Positions 1 to 9,115 of a stretch of DNA of 64,000 bases are shown here, in pieces. The notes beneath the pieces were generated by a model. The model was given only the letters and a program-made list of their open reading frames with translations, was not told the origin of the DNA and searched no databases. The stretch is taken from positions 1,098,304 to 1,162,303 of the forward strand of contig NZ_JAAOIX010000001.1 of the NCBI RefSeq assembly GCF_011440395.1, in the 5' to 3' direction. Position numbers and translations under genes: made by a program. Position 1 is the first letter of the stretch. The number at the start of each line of letters is the position of its first letter. The stretch comes from Pseudomaricurvus alcaniphilus (lineage in GTDB: Bacteria > Pseudomonadota > Gammaproteobacteria > Pseudomonadales > Cellvibrionaceae).

Positions 1-594
1 CTGCTCCCGGGCGCGGCCAGCGCGCTGCTGGCTCAGCACCGCAAAGGCGTCCTGGTCGGCGCGACTGATATTGAACTGCTCGGCCACGTTCTCTGCGGTT
101 TCCGGCATGGAGTCGACCCCGTACTGGTCCTGCATCAGGCGGTTGACGAAGCGCCAACCAATGGTGGTGTCGTACATCTCGGCGGCGCGACTGAAGGCAC
201 TGTCGGCCTTGGCCAACACAAACGGCGCCCGCGACATGGATTCCACCCCGCCGGCGATGGCGAGCTGCATCTCCCCGGCCTTGATGGCGCGACTGGCGCT
301 ACCCACCGCATCCATACCGGAACCACAGAGACGGTTGATGGTGGTGCCCGGCACTTGCACCGGCAGGCCGGACAACAGCCCGCTCATGCGCGCCACGTTG
401 CGGTTGTCCTCCCCGGCCTGGTTGGCGCAGCCGTAGAACACATCCTCCACCTGGCTCCAGTCCACAGCGCTGTTGCGCTCCATCAGGGCGCGGATGGGAA
501 CCGCCCCCAGGTCGTCCGCCCGCACGCCGGACAAGGCGCCACCGTAGCGGCCGATGGGCGTGCGAATTGCGTCGCAAATATATGCGTCTGTCAT
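1..594 (-). CDS. paaJ: Thiolase, 3-oxoadipyl-CoA / 3-oxo-5,6-dehydrosuberyl-CoA type (partial, runs off the left edge)
   Basis: The last beta-oxidation-like step of phenylacetate breakdown: thiolytic release of acetyl-CoA from 3-oxoadipyl-CoA and 3-oxo-5,6-dehydrosuberyl-CoA. The frame opens with MTDAYICDAIRTPIGRYGG, typical of PcaF/PaaJ thiolases, and the nucleophile Cys-90 lies in INRLCGSGMDA; GGVESMSRAPFV follows. Only the first 198 codons are present, so the C-terminal catalytic His and Cys motifs are outside the window. Its ATG overlaps the paaI stop by four bases (ATGA), indicating translational coupling in a paaG-paaI-paaJ operon. PcaF (protocatechuate route) is the alternative name; the paa neighbours favour PaaJ. 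Confidence 0.92.
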   Translation of the reverse strand, partial: MTDAYICDAIRTPIGRYGGALSGVRADDLGAVPIRALMERNSAVDWSQVEDVFYGCANQAGEDNRNVARMSGLLSGLPVQVPGTTINRLCGSGMDAVGSASRAIKAGEMQLAIAGGVESMSRAPFVLAKADSAFSRAAEMYDTTIGWRFVNRLMQDQYGVDSMPETAENVAEQFNISRADQDAFAVLSQQRAGRAREQ

Positions 595-1025
595 GCTGAT
601 TCCTCTTCGATAACCGGGCGGCTGATTCGTGCTGACCGACCGCGGAAATGGGCCACAATGGCCTGTTCCTGGTTGCTGATAATAACGTCGTACAAACCGC
701 TGCGACCGCCCTGGTGCACGGCTTCCGCCACGGCGGTAAGCACGTCGCCAAGTTGCGCCGGGCGCAGGTAATCGATAGTGCAGCTGGCCGCCACTGCGGC
801 CTGGTTCTGGGAGTTGCAGGCGAAGGCAAAAGCGGTGTCGGCGAGGGTGAAAATCATGCCGCCGTGGCACATGCTGTGACCGTTGACCATATCTTCACGC
901 ACAGTCATGGACACTTCCGCCCGGCATTCGCCGGTGGCTATCACCTGCATACCCAGAGCCTGGGAGGCTCGATCTTCCTCCCACATGGCCTCGACACACC
1001 TGCGTGCCAGCGTCTCTGCATCCAT
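591..1025 (-). CDS. paaI: Phenylacetic acid degradation thioesterase PaaI
   Basis: Hotdog-fold acyl-CoA thioesterase that frees CoA trapped in dead-end ring-hydroxylated phenylacetyl-CoA intermediates. The 144-residue protein has the PaaI signature HGGMIFTLADTAFAFACNS with the catalytic Asp at about residue 63, and the later GRSGLYDV segment. I chose the ATG at 1025, eight bases after a GGAG; a GTG one codon earlier is also possible. It sits five bases after paaG and overlaps paaJ, so all three are probably co-transcribed. Confidence 0.92.
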   Translation of the reverse strand: MDAETLARRCVEAMWEEDRASQALGMQVIATGECRAEVSMTVREDMVNGHSMCHGGMIFTLADTAFAFACNSQNQAAVAASCTIDYLRPAQLGDVLTAVAEAVHQGGRSGLYDVIISNQEQAIVAHFRGRSARISRPVIEEESA

Positions 1026-1030
1026 CACAT

Positions 1031-1822
1031 TTACTCCCCTTTAAACGCGGGCTTGCGCTTTTCCAGGAACGCGGCCACGCCCTCCTGAAAGTCGTGGGAT
1101 TGGCCCAACATGCGCATCGCGTCTTTTTCATTTTCCAGCTGCTGGTGCATGGGCGTGGAAAACGAATCGTTTAACAAACGCTTGATGTTCGCCAGCCCTT
1201 TGGTGGGCTGGGTGGCCAGGTGCTCGGCCAGCTTCAAAGCCTCTGGCATCAAGTCGGCGTCATCCACACACTGCCAGATCATGCCCCAGGCCTCGGCCTT
1301 CTCCGCCGACAACTTGTCCCCCAGCAGCGCCAGCCCTTTGGCCCGGGGCAACCCCAGGGCGCGGGGCAAATTAAAGGTGCCACCGGAATCCGGCACCAGG
1401 CCGATCTTGCAAAACACCTGGGCGAAGGCCGCCGAGCGCGCCGCAATGACGATATCGCAGGCCAGCGCAATACTGGCTCCAGCGCCGGCGGCAATCCCGT
1501 TCACCGCACAGATCACCGGCTTGTCCAGGGTCATAATGGCGCGAATCAGCGGGTTGTAGTATTTCTCCACCGAGTCGCCCAGGTCCGGCTTTTCCGCAGT
1601 CTCTCGCACGGCGCGGTCATTGAGGTCCTGGCCGGCACAAAAACCGCGCCCTTCTCCGGTAATCACCAGGCAGCGCACCGCGCGGTTGTTGCGCGCATCT
1701 TTCATGGCCAGCTGCACTTCTTCGTGCATGGCGACGGTAAAACTGTTGAGCGTGTCGGGACGATTCAGACTCAGGATCGCAACGCCGTTCTGGACACTGT
1801 ACTTGATGTTTTCATATGCCAT
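1031..1822 (-). CDS. paaG: 1,2-epoxyphenylacetyl-CoA isomerase PaaG (enoyl-CoA hydratase/isomerase family)
   Basis: Crotonase-fold enzyme that isomerises ring-1,2-epoxyphenylacetyl-CoA to oxepin-CoA, and also acts later in the pathway as a double-bond isomerase. At 263 residues it matches the usual PaaG length (about 262). The oxyanion-hole segments are FCAGQDL (61-67) and GIAAGAGAS (109-117), and the catalytic acid is probably Asp-145 in PDSGG. The frame stays open upstream for 13 codons, but ATG 1822 with an AGGAGAAG-like ribosome site and the MAYENI start is the standard N terminus. First gene of the leftward paaGIJ unit, divergent from paaY across 125 bp. Confidence 0.93.
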   Translation of the reverse strand: MAYENIKYSVQNGVAILSLNRPDTLNSFTVAMHEEVQLAMKDARNNRAVRCLVITGEGRGFCAGQDLNDRAVRETAEKPDLGDSVEKYYNPLIRAIMTLDKPVICAVNGIAAGAGASIALACDIVIAARSAAFAQVFCKIGLVPDSGGTFNLPRALGLPRAKGLALLGDKLSAEKAEAWGMIWQCVDDADLMPEALKLAEHLATQPTKGLANIKRLLNDSFSTPMHQQLENEKDAMRMLGQSHDFQEGVAAFLEKRKPAFKGE

Positions 1823-1947
1823 TTTCTTCTCCGCTGATTCAACCACCTGGAATTCAACCAAATGGACTATTGCTGTGGAATGGTTGCTGACCGGCCTTAC
1901 TCCGAAGGTGTATAGTTTTTATAACTTTCTCGCTCACTGGAGCCACT

Positions 1948-2559
1948 ATGCCCTGCTACGCCATTGAAGACCTCGTCCCTGTGGTCGATGCATCCGCCTT
2001 TGTGCACCCCACCGCCACCCTGATCGGTGACGTGATCGTCGGCGCCAACTGCTACGTGGGTGCCAACGCCGTGCTGCGCGGTGACTTCGGCCGCATCATT
2101 CTCGAGCCCGGCAGCAACCTGCAGGATACCTGTGTCATGCACAGCTTTCCGGGCAAGGACTGCATCGTCGAAGCGGACGGCCACGTGGGCCACGGCGCGG
2201 TCCTGCACGGTTGCCGCATCGGCCGCAATGCCCTGGTGGGCATGAACGCCGTGATCATGGACGACGTCTATATCGGCGAGGAATCCCTGGTGGGAGCCAC
2301 CGCCTTTGTCAAAGCCAAGTTCGAGTGCCCGCCGCGCAGCTTGCTGGCCGGCAATCCGGCGGCAGTAAAACGCACCCTCTCCGACCAGGAAGTGCACTGG
2401 AAGACCCAGGGCACCGGCGAGTACCAGCAGCTCACCCGCCGCTGCCTGGCCACTCACCGCGAGGTGGAGCCGCTCACCGCGGTCCAGCCCGACCGACCGC
2501 GCTTTGCCAATAGCCAGCACGAGCCCAAAGGCGAGCACAAGCCGAAAGGCGCAAGCTGA
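1948..2559 (+). CDS. paaY: PaaY, gamma-carbonic-anhydrase-like hexapeptide thioesterase
   Basis: Left-handed beta-helix protein of the gamma-carbonic anhydrase fold. PaaY family members hydrolyse the inhibitory 2-hydroxycyclohepta-1,4,6-triene-1-formyl-CoA side product of the paa pathway. Hexapeptide-type repeats run through most of the 203 residues, and the metal-ligand pattern is visible as His-65 (VMHSFPGKD) with His-82 and His-87 (GHGAVLHGC). The tail after about residue 170 is hydrophilic ([10 protein letters not shown]). A CTGGAG ribosome site precedes the ATG. It converges on paaZ with no spacer between the stop codons. Confidence 0.9.
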   Translation: MPCYAIEDLVPVVDASAFVHPTATLIGDVIVGANCYVGANAVLRGDFGRIILEPGSNLQDTCVMHSFPGKDCIVEADGHVGHGAVLHGCRIGRNALVGMNAVIMDDVYIGEESLVGATAFVKAKFECPPRSLLAGNPAAVKRTLSDQEVHWKTQGTGEYQQLTRRCLATHREVEPLTAVQPDRPRFANSQHEPKGEHKPKGAS

Positions 2560-4608
2560 TCAAGCTTCCCGGCGCACCACCAGGGTCAGGATGTCGTACA
2601 CGGCGACCAGTTCCTGATTCTGGTTGAACACTTCCACATCCCACACCACCACGCCGGTGGGCTGGGCTTCATCCGGACGCTGGTCTTTCTTGATCTTTTT
2701 CTTGGCGGTGATTTTCACCTGGATAGTGTCACCGATACCGACCGGTTCGATAAAGCGCAGGTTTTCCAGACCGTAGTTGGCCAGCACCGGGCCCGGTGAA
2801 GGCTCGACAAACATACCCGCCGCCGCCGAGATCACAAAGTAGCCGTGGGCCACGCGCTTGCCGAAAAACGAATCCTTGGCTGCGATGTCGTCGAAATGGG
2901 CGTAGAAGTGATCGCCGGACAGGCAGCCAAAATTGACGATATCCGCTTCGGTGACCGTGCGCCGATGAGTGGTCAGGCTCTCGCCAATTTGCAGGTCTTC
3001 AAAATAGCGCCGGAACGGGTGCACATCGCTGCTAAAGGTTTTCGCCCCGGCCATATACTCCCGGGTAACCGCCATCAGCATACTGGGTGAACCCTGCACC
3101 GAGGTGCGCTGCATATAGTGTTTGACCGCGCGAGCGCCACCCAGCTCCTCGCCGCCACCGGCGCGACCCGGACCGCCGTGCACCAGTGCGGGCAGCGGCG
3201 AGCCGTGCCCGGTGGACTCACCGGCACAGTCGCGGTCAATCACCAGCATGCGGCCGTGATAGGCCGCCGCCTCAAGGATCAACCGGGCCGCCTCCTCGCC
3301 ACTGTAGGTAAACACCGATCCCGCCAGGCTGCCTTTGCCCAGCCCGGCGATAACGATGGCCTCGTCGATATTGCGGTACGGCATCAAAGTGCTGACCGGG
3401 CCAAACGCCTCGATGGCGTGGGGCGCTTCAGTGTTCAACGGATCGCGACACAGAAGCAGGGTCGGCGGATAGAAAGCGTCGCGGGAAACCTTGTCGCCCA
3501 CCAGGTCAAAATCGTCATTGCCACCGCGCAGCACCTCACAGTGCTCCGCCAGGGCCATGACATTGGCGTGCACATCGGCTTTCTGGCCGGCGCCCAGCAG
3601 CGGTCCCATGCGTACGCCTTCAGCGGCCGGGTCGCCCATCACCACTTTGTCGAGGCGTTTGTTGAGGGCCGCGGTGACGGCCTCCACCTTGCTCTCGGGT
3701 ACCAGGATACGGCGAATAGCGGTACATTTTTGCCCCGCCTTAACGGTCATCTCCCGCGTTACTTCCTTGATAAACAGCTCGAATTCCGGGTCGCCTTCCT
3801 GCACGGATTCACCGAGGATACAGCAGTTGAGGGAGTCGGCTTCCATATTGAAAGGAACGCTGCGGCCAATAACATTGGGGTGGGCGCGCAACTTCTGGCC
3901 GGTGGAGGCGGAACCGGTGAAGGTCACCACATCCTGCTCGGTCACGTGGTCCAGCAAATCGCCGACGGAGCCGCAAATCAACTGGATAGCACCCTCGGGC
4001 AAGATGCCACTGGCGACGATTTCACGCACCATGGCTTCGGTCAGGTAGGCGGAGTCGGTGGCCGGTTTTACGACCACCGGCACGCCGGCAACCAGGCTCG
4101 GGGCGATTTTTTCCAGCATGCCCCAGCAGGGGAAGTTAAAGGCGTTGATGTGCACCGAGACGCCGCGCTTGGACACCAGGATATGTCGCGCCGCGAAGGT
4201 GTTGTTTTTGGAGATGCGCTCCGGGGCACCTTCGACGATAAACTTTTCATTGGCGAATTCGCGCCGGGCGATCCCGGAGAAGCCAAACAGGGTGCCGATG
4301 CCGCCGTCGATATCAACGCCACTGTCGAGCTGGGTGGCACCGGTGCAGGCGGAGATCTTGTAAAACTCCTGCTTGCGGGAGGTGAGGTATTTAGCCAGCT
4401 CTTTCAGCGCATTGGCGCGCTCGTGGATGGTCATGGCGCGCAACGCCGGGCCGCCCACGTCCCGGCCGAACTCCAGCACTCGCTGGAAGTCGATGCCGGT
4501 GCTGCTGACCCGGGCCACTGGCTCGCCGGAGACGGCGTGATACACCAGCTTGCCTTCGTCTTCGCCCTCGACCCATTTACCGTACACATAGCTGCTTGTT
4601 TTGATCAT
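2560..4608 (-). CDS. paaZ: Bifunctional oxepin-CoA hydrolase / semialdehyde dehydrogenase PaaZ
   Basis: Ring-cleavage enzyme of aerobic phenylacetate degradation: the C-terminal MaoC-type hydratase opens oxepin-CoA and the N-terminal aldehyde dehydrogenase oxidises the resulting semialdehyde to 3-oxo-5,6-dehydrosuberyl-CoA. The length, 682 residues, matches E. coli PaaZ. The dehydrogenase domain (about 1-510) has catalytic Cys-295 ([10 protein letters not shown]) and Glu-256 (NMEADS); the hydratase domain (about 530-680) has the Asp-566/His-571 pair in [10 protein letters not shown]. It is encoded alone, opposite paaY, with 709 bp of non-coding DNA upstream. paaABCDE are not in this window. 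Confidence 0.95.
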   Translation of the reverse strand: MIKTSSYVYGKWVEGEDEGKLVYHAVSGEPVARVSSTGIDFQRVLEFGRDVGGPALRAMTIHERANALKELAKYLTSRKQEFYKISACTGATQLDSGVDIDGGIGTLFGFSGIARREFANEKFIVEGAPERISKNNTFAARHILVSKRGVSVHINAFNFPCWGMLEKIAPSLVAGVPVVVKPATDSAYLTEAMVREIVASGILPEGAIQLICGSVGDLLDHVTEQDVVTFTGSASTGQKLRAHPNVIGRSVPFNMEADSLNCCILGESVQEGDPEFELFIKEVTREMTVKAGQKCTAIRRILVPESKVEAVTAALNKRLDKVVMGDPAAEGVRMGPLLGAGQKADVHANVMALAEHCEVLRGGNDDFDLVGDKVSRDAFYPPTLLLCRDPLNTEAPHAIEAFGPVSTLMPYRNIDEAIVIAGLGKGSLAGSVFTYSGEEAARLILEAAAYHGRMLVIDRDCAGESTGHGSPLPALVHGGPGRAGGGEELGGARAVKHYMQRTSVQGSPSMLMAVTREYMAGAKTFSSDVHPFRRYFEDLQIGESLTTHRRTVTEADIVNFGCLSGDHFYAHFDDIAAKDSFFGKRVAHGYFVISAAAGMFVEPSPGPVLANYGLENLRFIEPVGIGDTIQVKITAKKKIKKDQRPDEAQPTGVVVWDVEVFNQNQELVAVYDILTLVVRREA

Positions 4609-5317
4609 ATCGCTGTCACCCAGTTTGTTTTGCGTCTGTTATTGGTCGCTTGTATTTTTCGCGTGAATCTATGGACTGTAACTGCCTTTTAACTGCCCAC
4701 AGTTGCCAGTCCGAATATTACGCCCGCGGGGCAGCACGAATCGCAGCCACCACTCGATCTGCACCCATATTAAATGATACACATTAATAGTTACAAGTAT
4801 TTTTTGTGTATTACTTTATGGTTGGGGTTTAAGCAATGGACTGTAGTTAAGCTTTTTAGGTTGGATTGATGGTGGATAGAGGGACAAACAACATAAAGAC
4901 ATGTTTTTATATTTTGAATTGATATATGTATCGCTTTTATTGGTAGCGTGTTTGGAGGGGCGCACTCTGTAGGGCGTGAGCAATGTGGAGTGTGTGCAAT
5001 GTGTCGATTGGCGAGGTTACGCGACTGACGCGCTTAAACCCGTCCCTGGGTCGCTCGACTGCCGACATCCCTGTCGGCAGACGGTCAGCCGCGCAACCTC
5101 GCCAACCGCCACCCCAACCTCCGCAGCGGAATTCGAGTTAAAAACCTTGGTTCAAAAGTAAGGTAGGGGAATGGCCGCGCACATCCTACTTATGCTGTGG
5201 AAGTGATTTCGTTGTTTCACTTTATTTGGGTTGGCAGGAAAATCGAGTTCGAATGACTATTAATTCCCTGCCTGGGGACTGGTGCCTGGTTGAAGGTGCC
5301 GATTACTACCAAGCCAC
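4609..5317. other. 709-bp non-coding region upstream of paaZ
   Basis: No convincing gene. The half near paaZ is AT-rich (about 4765-4940) and should hold the paaZ promoter. It contains, on the minus strand at 4772-4780, GTATCATTT, a partial match to the TTAGTATCACTT sequence found upstream of the hydroxylase gene at 7427 and of paaK. The other half carries the REP-like palindrome at 5009-5104, listed separately. Confidence 0.6.
5009..5104. repeat. REP-like imperfect palindrome with inner hairpin
   Basis: Outer arms of 21 bp at 5009-5029 and 5084-5104 match at 19 of 21 positions. Between them a perfect 9-bp hairpin (CTGCCGACA, 5059-5067, against TGTCGGCAG, 5072-5080) closes a TCCC loop. The inner core resembles the core of the palindrome at 15322-15432 (CGACA..GGGATG type), suggesting a dispersed repeat family. 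Confidence 0.6.
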
Positions 5318-5803
5318 CTAACCAGCCTTCTGACCACCATTGCGTTGGGCCTGCATCAGGTCCAATTGCTGATCGAGCTTGTCCATAATTCGAAACAGGT
5401 CCCTGTATTCGTCAACCTGGAGGGCGCCGATCAACTCCCCCTCCCACTCCAGGGCGTTGGGCGCTATTTCATGGTAGAACTGTTGACCCGCCGCGGACAG
5501 GGACAGGTAGGTGATGCGATTGTCGGCCGGGTCTTTTTCCCGCAGCAGAAAGCCCTTGGCATCGAGCAGCTTGACCGCGCGGGTGACCATGGATTTGTCC
5601 ATAAATGTGATGGCCCCGATGGCACTGAGGTTCAGGCGCTTGTCCTCCGCCAGGCGTGCGAGGATGCGCCACTCCGGCACCGTTAAACCGAAAGCATCCA
5701 CATACACCTGGGCGCAGGCATCGCTGATGCGCTTGGCCAGGTTGACCATTCGGTAGGGCAGGAAATGTTTGAGTAACAGGGAGGGAGGAGCGTGCTGGGT
5801 CAT
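5318..5803 (-). CDS. MarR family transcriptional regulator
   Basis: Winged-helix repressor of the MarR family, 161 residues. The body has the family layout: N-terminal helices, a recognition region around LSAIGAITFMDKSMVTRAVKLLDAKG, and the wing RKDPADNR-like segment (EKDPADNRITYLSLS, with the D-x-R wing tip). ATG 5803 is the only good start. It lies beside the homogentisate block and is a candidate regulator of it, ligand probably an arylacetate, but this rests on position only. A long palindrome separates it from the MBL-fold gene upstream, so it is probably transcribed on its own. Confidence 0.88.
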   Translation of the reverse strand: MTQHAPPSLLLKHFLPYRMVNLAKRISDACAQVYVDAFGLTVPEWRILARLAEDKRLNLSAIGAITFMDKSMVTRAVKLLDAKGFLLREKDPADNRITYLSLSAAGQQFYHEIAPNALEWEGELIGALQVDEYRDLFRIMDKLDQQLDLMQAQRNGGQKAG

Positions 5804-6187
5804 TACTGCGGAACTCTCGCGACAGGGTTAACGACAATTTGCGCCATAGTACCGCGCCGGCGACCGTTTCCAAAATAGCGGGCCAGCAGTTTCGCCGCGT
5901 AGGCGATTGTAGCGGCTGCTGCGACCACAAGCATTATAGTCGCCGCAACAACAACTTCCCGGCGGAACTGGCCCGGCTTCCGTGCCAGTACCCGTCGTAA
6001 AGACGGGCATTGATCGCGAGGCAGGCAATATCGATTCGCCTGTATAGCCCTACCCTTTACCCCCAAGTCCCTTCAGAGCCCCCCAATTCGTTTTCGGCAA
6101 GGCGCCGTTCGCAGGGAAGAGTGGGCCTCTTTTCAAGAACGGCAACGCGGCCGAGGGCGAATTGGGGGGCTCCCTCCGGGCGGGAAA
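5804..6187. other. 384-bp non-coding region between MarR gene and MBL-fold gene
   Basis: Holds the MarR-gene promoter (not pinpointed) and a 97-bp palindrome at 6076-6172. No coding potential stands out. Confidence 0.5.
6076..6172. repeat. 97-bp palindrome with 15-bp perfect ends
   Basis: GAGCCCCCCAATTCG (6076-6090) is the exact reverse complement of 6158-6172. Similarity continues inward imperfectly (for example CCGTTC against GAACGG) to a central AGAGTGGGCCTCT. It starts 15 bp after the end of the MBL-fold gene and could terminate its transcript, or be a small mobile palindromic element. Confidence 0.6.
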
Positions 6188-7150
6188 CTAGTCCTGCAGC
6201 TTGTCCCACACTTCCTGGTCGCGCTGGTCGGTCCAGATTCGGGGCCAGTCAATACCGTCCATTTCGTCCCATAGGCGCTGTACATCAAACGGCAGGCAGT
6301 GTTCAAAGATGGGCCACATGCCGAATTTGGGAGCGAGGTGGTCGCGGGTGGCTTCGAAGGCCTCTTTCACACTGCCGCCACGCTTGTGTATCTCGCCGAC
6401 CTTGTCAATCATGCCCTGCAGGAAGCCGCGGGTCTGCTCGATCGCCGCGTCCACGTCGGTGCGACCGCGAGCCACGGCACCGCGACCGCCCACCAGAACT
6501 TCCGCGCCGTAGCTTTTGACTTTATCCAGGGTTTGCTTGGACCAGTCGAAATGGAACGCGTCACCGGTGTAGAGTGCGGCAGCCGCCTCCACCAGGTCAC
6601 CGGCAAACAACACCTTGGATTTTGGCAACCAGGCAACGATGTCGCCGGCGGTGTGACCACGGCCACAGTATTCCAGCACCAGGTCGCCGCGCTCGCCGCC
6701 CAGCGGGATCACCATGCGGTCATTGAAGACAATGTCGGGGTGGGTCAGGCCCGGAATACCTTCCGGCTCGCGGAACAGTCGCGGCATGCGACCATACTCG
6801 CTGGCCCAATCCTGCTCGCCCCGCTCTTCGATCAGGAAGCGGGTTTGTTCGTGGGCAATAATACTTTCCGCACCGAAGGCCGAGGCCCCCAATACGCGTA
6901 CCGCGTGGTAGTGGGACAACACCAGGTATTTGATCGGCTTGTCAGTGTGCTGGCGCAGCATATCCAGCCAATCCTGCGCAGCTCTGGGTGTGGCGCGCGC
7001 TTCAAAGGCGACCACAAAATCTTCACCTTCAATGGCACCGACATTTGGGTCGCCTTCGGCAGTAAGTGCATACACACCGTCGGCCAGGATTTCCAGGGTT
7101 TCTTTTTTCTCGCCCAGGTCCGCGGAGGAGGCAAATGGTTTCTTCGACAT
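6188..7150 (-). CDS. MBL-fold metallo-hydrolase, variant HxHAxR motif
   Basis: Metallo-beta-lactamase-fold protein of about 320 residues. The fold is visible from SHYHAVR (His-80, His-82), the later GRGHTAGD and LFAGDLVE segments, and a C-terminal helical part. The usual HxHxDH is replaced by HYHAVR, so the Asp/His ligands of the second metal site are missing and a one-metal or altered chemistry is likely. ATG 7150 is preceded by AAGGTG; an in-frame GTG lies four codons upstream. Divergent from the flavin hydroxylase gene. The substrate is unknown; position suggests a role in arylacetate or homogentisate metabolism. Confidence 0.78.
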   Translation of the reverse strand: MSKKPFASSADLGEKKETLEILADGVYALTAEGDPNVGAIEGEDFVVAFEARATPRAAQDWLDMLRQHTDKPIKYLVLSHYHAVRVLGASAFGAESIIAHEQTRFLIEERGEQDWASEYGRMPRLFREPEGIPGLTHPDIVFNDRMVIPLGGERGDLVLEYCGRGHTAGDIVAWLPKSKVLFAGDLVEAAAALYTGDAFHFDWSKQTLDKVKSYGAEVLVGGRGAVARGRTDVDAAIEQTRGFLQGMIDKVGEIHKRGGSVKEAFEATRDHLAPKFGMWPIFEHCLPFDVQRLWDEMDGIDWPRIWTDQRDQEVWDKLQD

Positions 7151-7350
7151 AATCTTCAACACCTTAAAGGTTGTGAATGACAGGTTGTTATTGACAAGCG
7201 CAAATTGAATAACGCTTTAGAACAAACCAGATAATAACACCAATATATTCTTATTTGAAACTTTAATTTGGACAAAAACCCTTAATAATGGCGTAATAAA
7301 CAACAATAATAGAAAATAAAACCTTGAAATACGCCAGAAAACCCAATAAA

Positions 7351-7362
7351 TTAGTATCACTT
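7351..7362 (+). promoter_or_regulatory. TTAGTATCACTT operator-like site upstream of the flavin hydroxylase gene
   Basis: This 12-mer lies 65 bp before the ATG at 7427 in the 276-bp AT-rich divergent region. The identical 12-mer occurs 52 bp before the paaK ATG. An exact match in two promoter regions of one catabolic island suggests a common regulator, perhaps the MarR protein at 5318. This is inference from sequence only. Confidence 0.45.
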
Positions 7363-7426
7363 GAGAATATTAACCAGAAGTTGACGCGGCCCGGCAGGGC
7401 CAGCCAACCAGCGTGGGGCTCTTATA

Positions 7427-9115
7427 ATGCAAAAAACCTACACCAACCCGGTCTACGACTACCGCCGCAGCCCGGACCAGGACGCAACCTCCACCCCTCA
7501 CCACCCGGTGATTATCGTCGGTGCCGGCCCCTGCGGACTGGCGGCGGCTTTGGACCTGGCCCTGCAGGGCATCCCCTCGGTTATCGTGGATGACAATAAC
7601 ACGGTCAGTGTCGGCTCCCGCGCCATCTGCTTTGCCAAGCGCACCCTGGAGATTATGGATCGCTACGGCTGCGGCGAGCGCATGCTGGCCAAGGGCATTA
7701 CCTGGCAGCGCGGCAAGGTATTCTTCCAGCAGGAACAGGTATACGAATTTGACCTGCTGCCCGAGGACCACCACAAGATCCCGGCGTTTATCAATCTGCA
7801 GCAGTACTATTTTGAAGAGTACCTGGTGGACCGCGTCAACGAGTTTGCCGAGATCGACTTGCGCTGGAAAACCCGGGTCACCGAGGTGGCAACGGGCGAG
7901 GACCAAACCAGCATCAGCCTGACAACCCCGGACGGCGACTACCGAATAACCTGCGACTACCTGCTGGTCGCCGATGGTGCCAACAGCAAGATTCGCGACA
8001 TGCTGGGGCTGGAGAGCAAAGGCCAGGTCTTCCAGGACCGATTCCTGATTGCCGACGTGGTGATGAAAGCCGACTTTCCCACCGAGCGCTGGTTCTGGTT
8101 TGACCCGCCGTTCAACCCCGGCCAGTCCGCACTGCTGCACCGCCAGGCGGATGACGTCTGGCGCATCGACCTGCAACTGGGCTGGGATGCCGACCCGGAA
8201 GAAGAAAAGAAAGAAGAAAATATCCGCCCCCGGCTGCAGCAAATGCTCGGCGACGAGGTGGAGTTTGAACTGGAGTGGGCCAGTGTCTACACCTTCCAGT
8301 GCCGCAAGATGGACAATTTTATCCGTGACCGGGTGATTTTTATGGGCGATGCCGCCCACCAGGTATCCCCCTTTGGCGCCCGCGGTGCCAACGGCGGCGT
8401 GCAGACCGTGGAGAACCTGGCCTGGAAGGTCGCCCGTGTACTGCGCGGTGAAGCGCCTCCGCAACTGCTGCAGACCTACAACGACGAGCGCCAGCACGGA
8501 GCCGATGAAAACATCCGCAACTCCACCCGCTCCACCGATTTTATCTCCCCCAAGAATCACATCAGCCGGGTCTTTCGCGATGAAACCCTGAAGCTGGCCA
8601 AAAATTACCCCTTTGCCCGCAGCCTGGTCAACAGCGGCCGCCTGTCACTGCCCTGCGCTTATACCGACTCCCCGCTCATCACCCCGGAGCAGGATGACTT
8701 TGCCGGCCCGCTGTGCCCCGGCACTGTGGCGCGAGATGCGCCCTGCCAGATCGGCACTGAGCCGGGCTGGCTGTTGAACCAGCTGGGCAATCGCTTTGTG
8801 CTGCTGGTTGACCTGGGCATGCCGCGAGCGGACGATCTTAAACAGGAGCTGCAAGCACTGGCGGACCTGCCGGACCTGGACATCATCGGCGTCTGCCCCG
8901 CCGGCATGGAGCAACCAGCAGCAGCGGACTTTCCCGGCCTGCTGATCAGCGACAGCAGCGGTGTTATTGCCGAGCGCTACGACCTGCAGCCGGGCAGCAG
9001 CTATCTGTTGCGACCGGACCAGGTCGTCGCCGCGCGCTGGCGCGATTGCTCCGCCAGCAACGTAAAACAGGCCCTGCGCAAAGCGCTGGGGTTCGAATTG
9101 GAGAACGCCGCATGA
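7427..9115 (+). CDS. FAD-dependent aromatic ring monooxygenase (MhaA-like candidate 3-hydroxyphenylacetate 6-hydroxylase)
   Basis: Class A flavoprotein hydroxylase of 562 residues, PheA/MhpA type. The FAD site GAGPCG (32-37), the DG motif VADGANSK (about 182-189) and the GD motif FMGDAAHQVSPFG (from about 306) are all present, followed by a C-terminal thioredoxin-like region (about 400-560). It heads an operon with a small DUF2783-like gene and hmgA-fahA-maiA, so it should make homogentisate. In Pseudomonas putida a flavoprotein MhaA with a small partner MhaB performs 3-hydroxyphenylacetate 6-hydroxylation. Substrate here is inferred, not shown; no hpd gene is nearby. Confidence 0.85.
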   Translation: MQKTYTNPVYDYRRSPDQDATSTPHHPVIIVGAGPCGLAAALDLALQGIPSVIVDDNNTVSVGSRAICFAKRTLEIMDRYGCGERMLAKGITWQRGKVFFQQEQVYEFDLLPEDHHKIPAFINLQQYYFEEYLVDRVNEFAEIDLRWKTRVTEVATGEDQTSISLTTPDGDYRITCDYLLVADGANSKIRDMLGLESKGQVFQDRFLIADVVMKADFPTERWFWFDPPFNPGQSALLHRQADDVWRIDLQLGWDADPEEEKKEENIRPRLQQMLGDEVEFELEWASVYTFQCRKMDNFIRDRVIFMGDAAHQVSPFGARGANGGVQTVENLAWKVARVLRGEAPPQLLQTYNDERQHGADENIRNSTRSTDFISPKNHISRVFRDETLKLAKNYPFARSLVNSGRLSLPCAYTDSPLITPEQDDFAGPLCPGTVARDAPCQIGTEPGWLLNQLGNRFVLLVDLGMPRADDLKQELQALADLPDLDIIGVCPAGMEQPAAADFPGLLISDSSGVIAERYDLQPGSSYLLRPDQVVAARWRDCSASNVKQALRKALGFELENAA

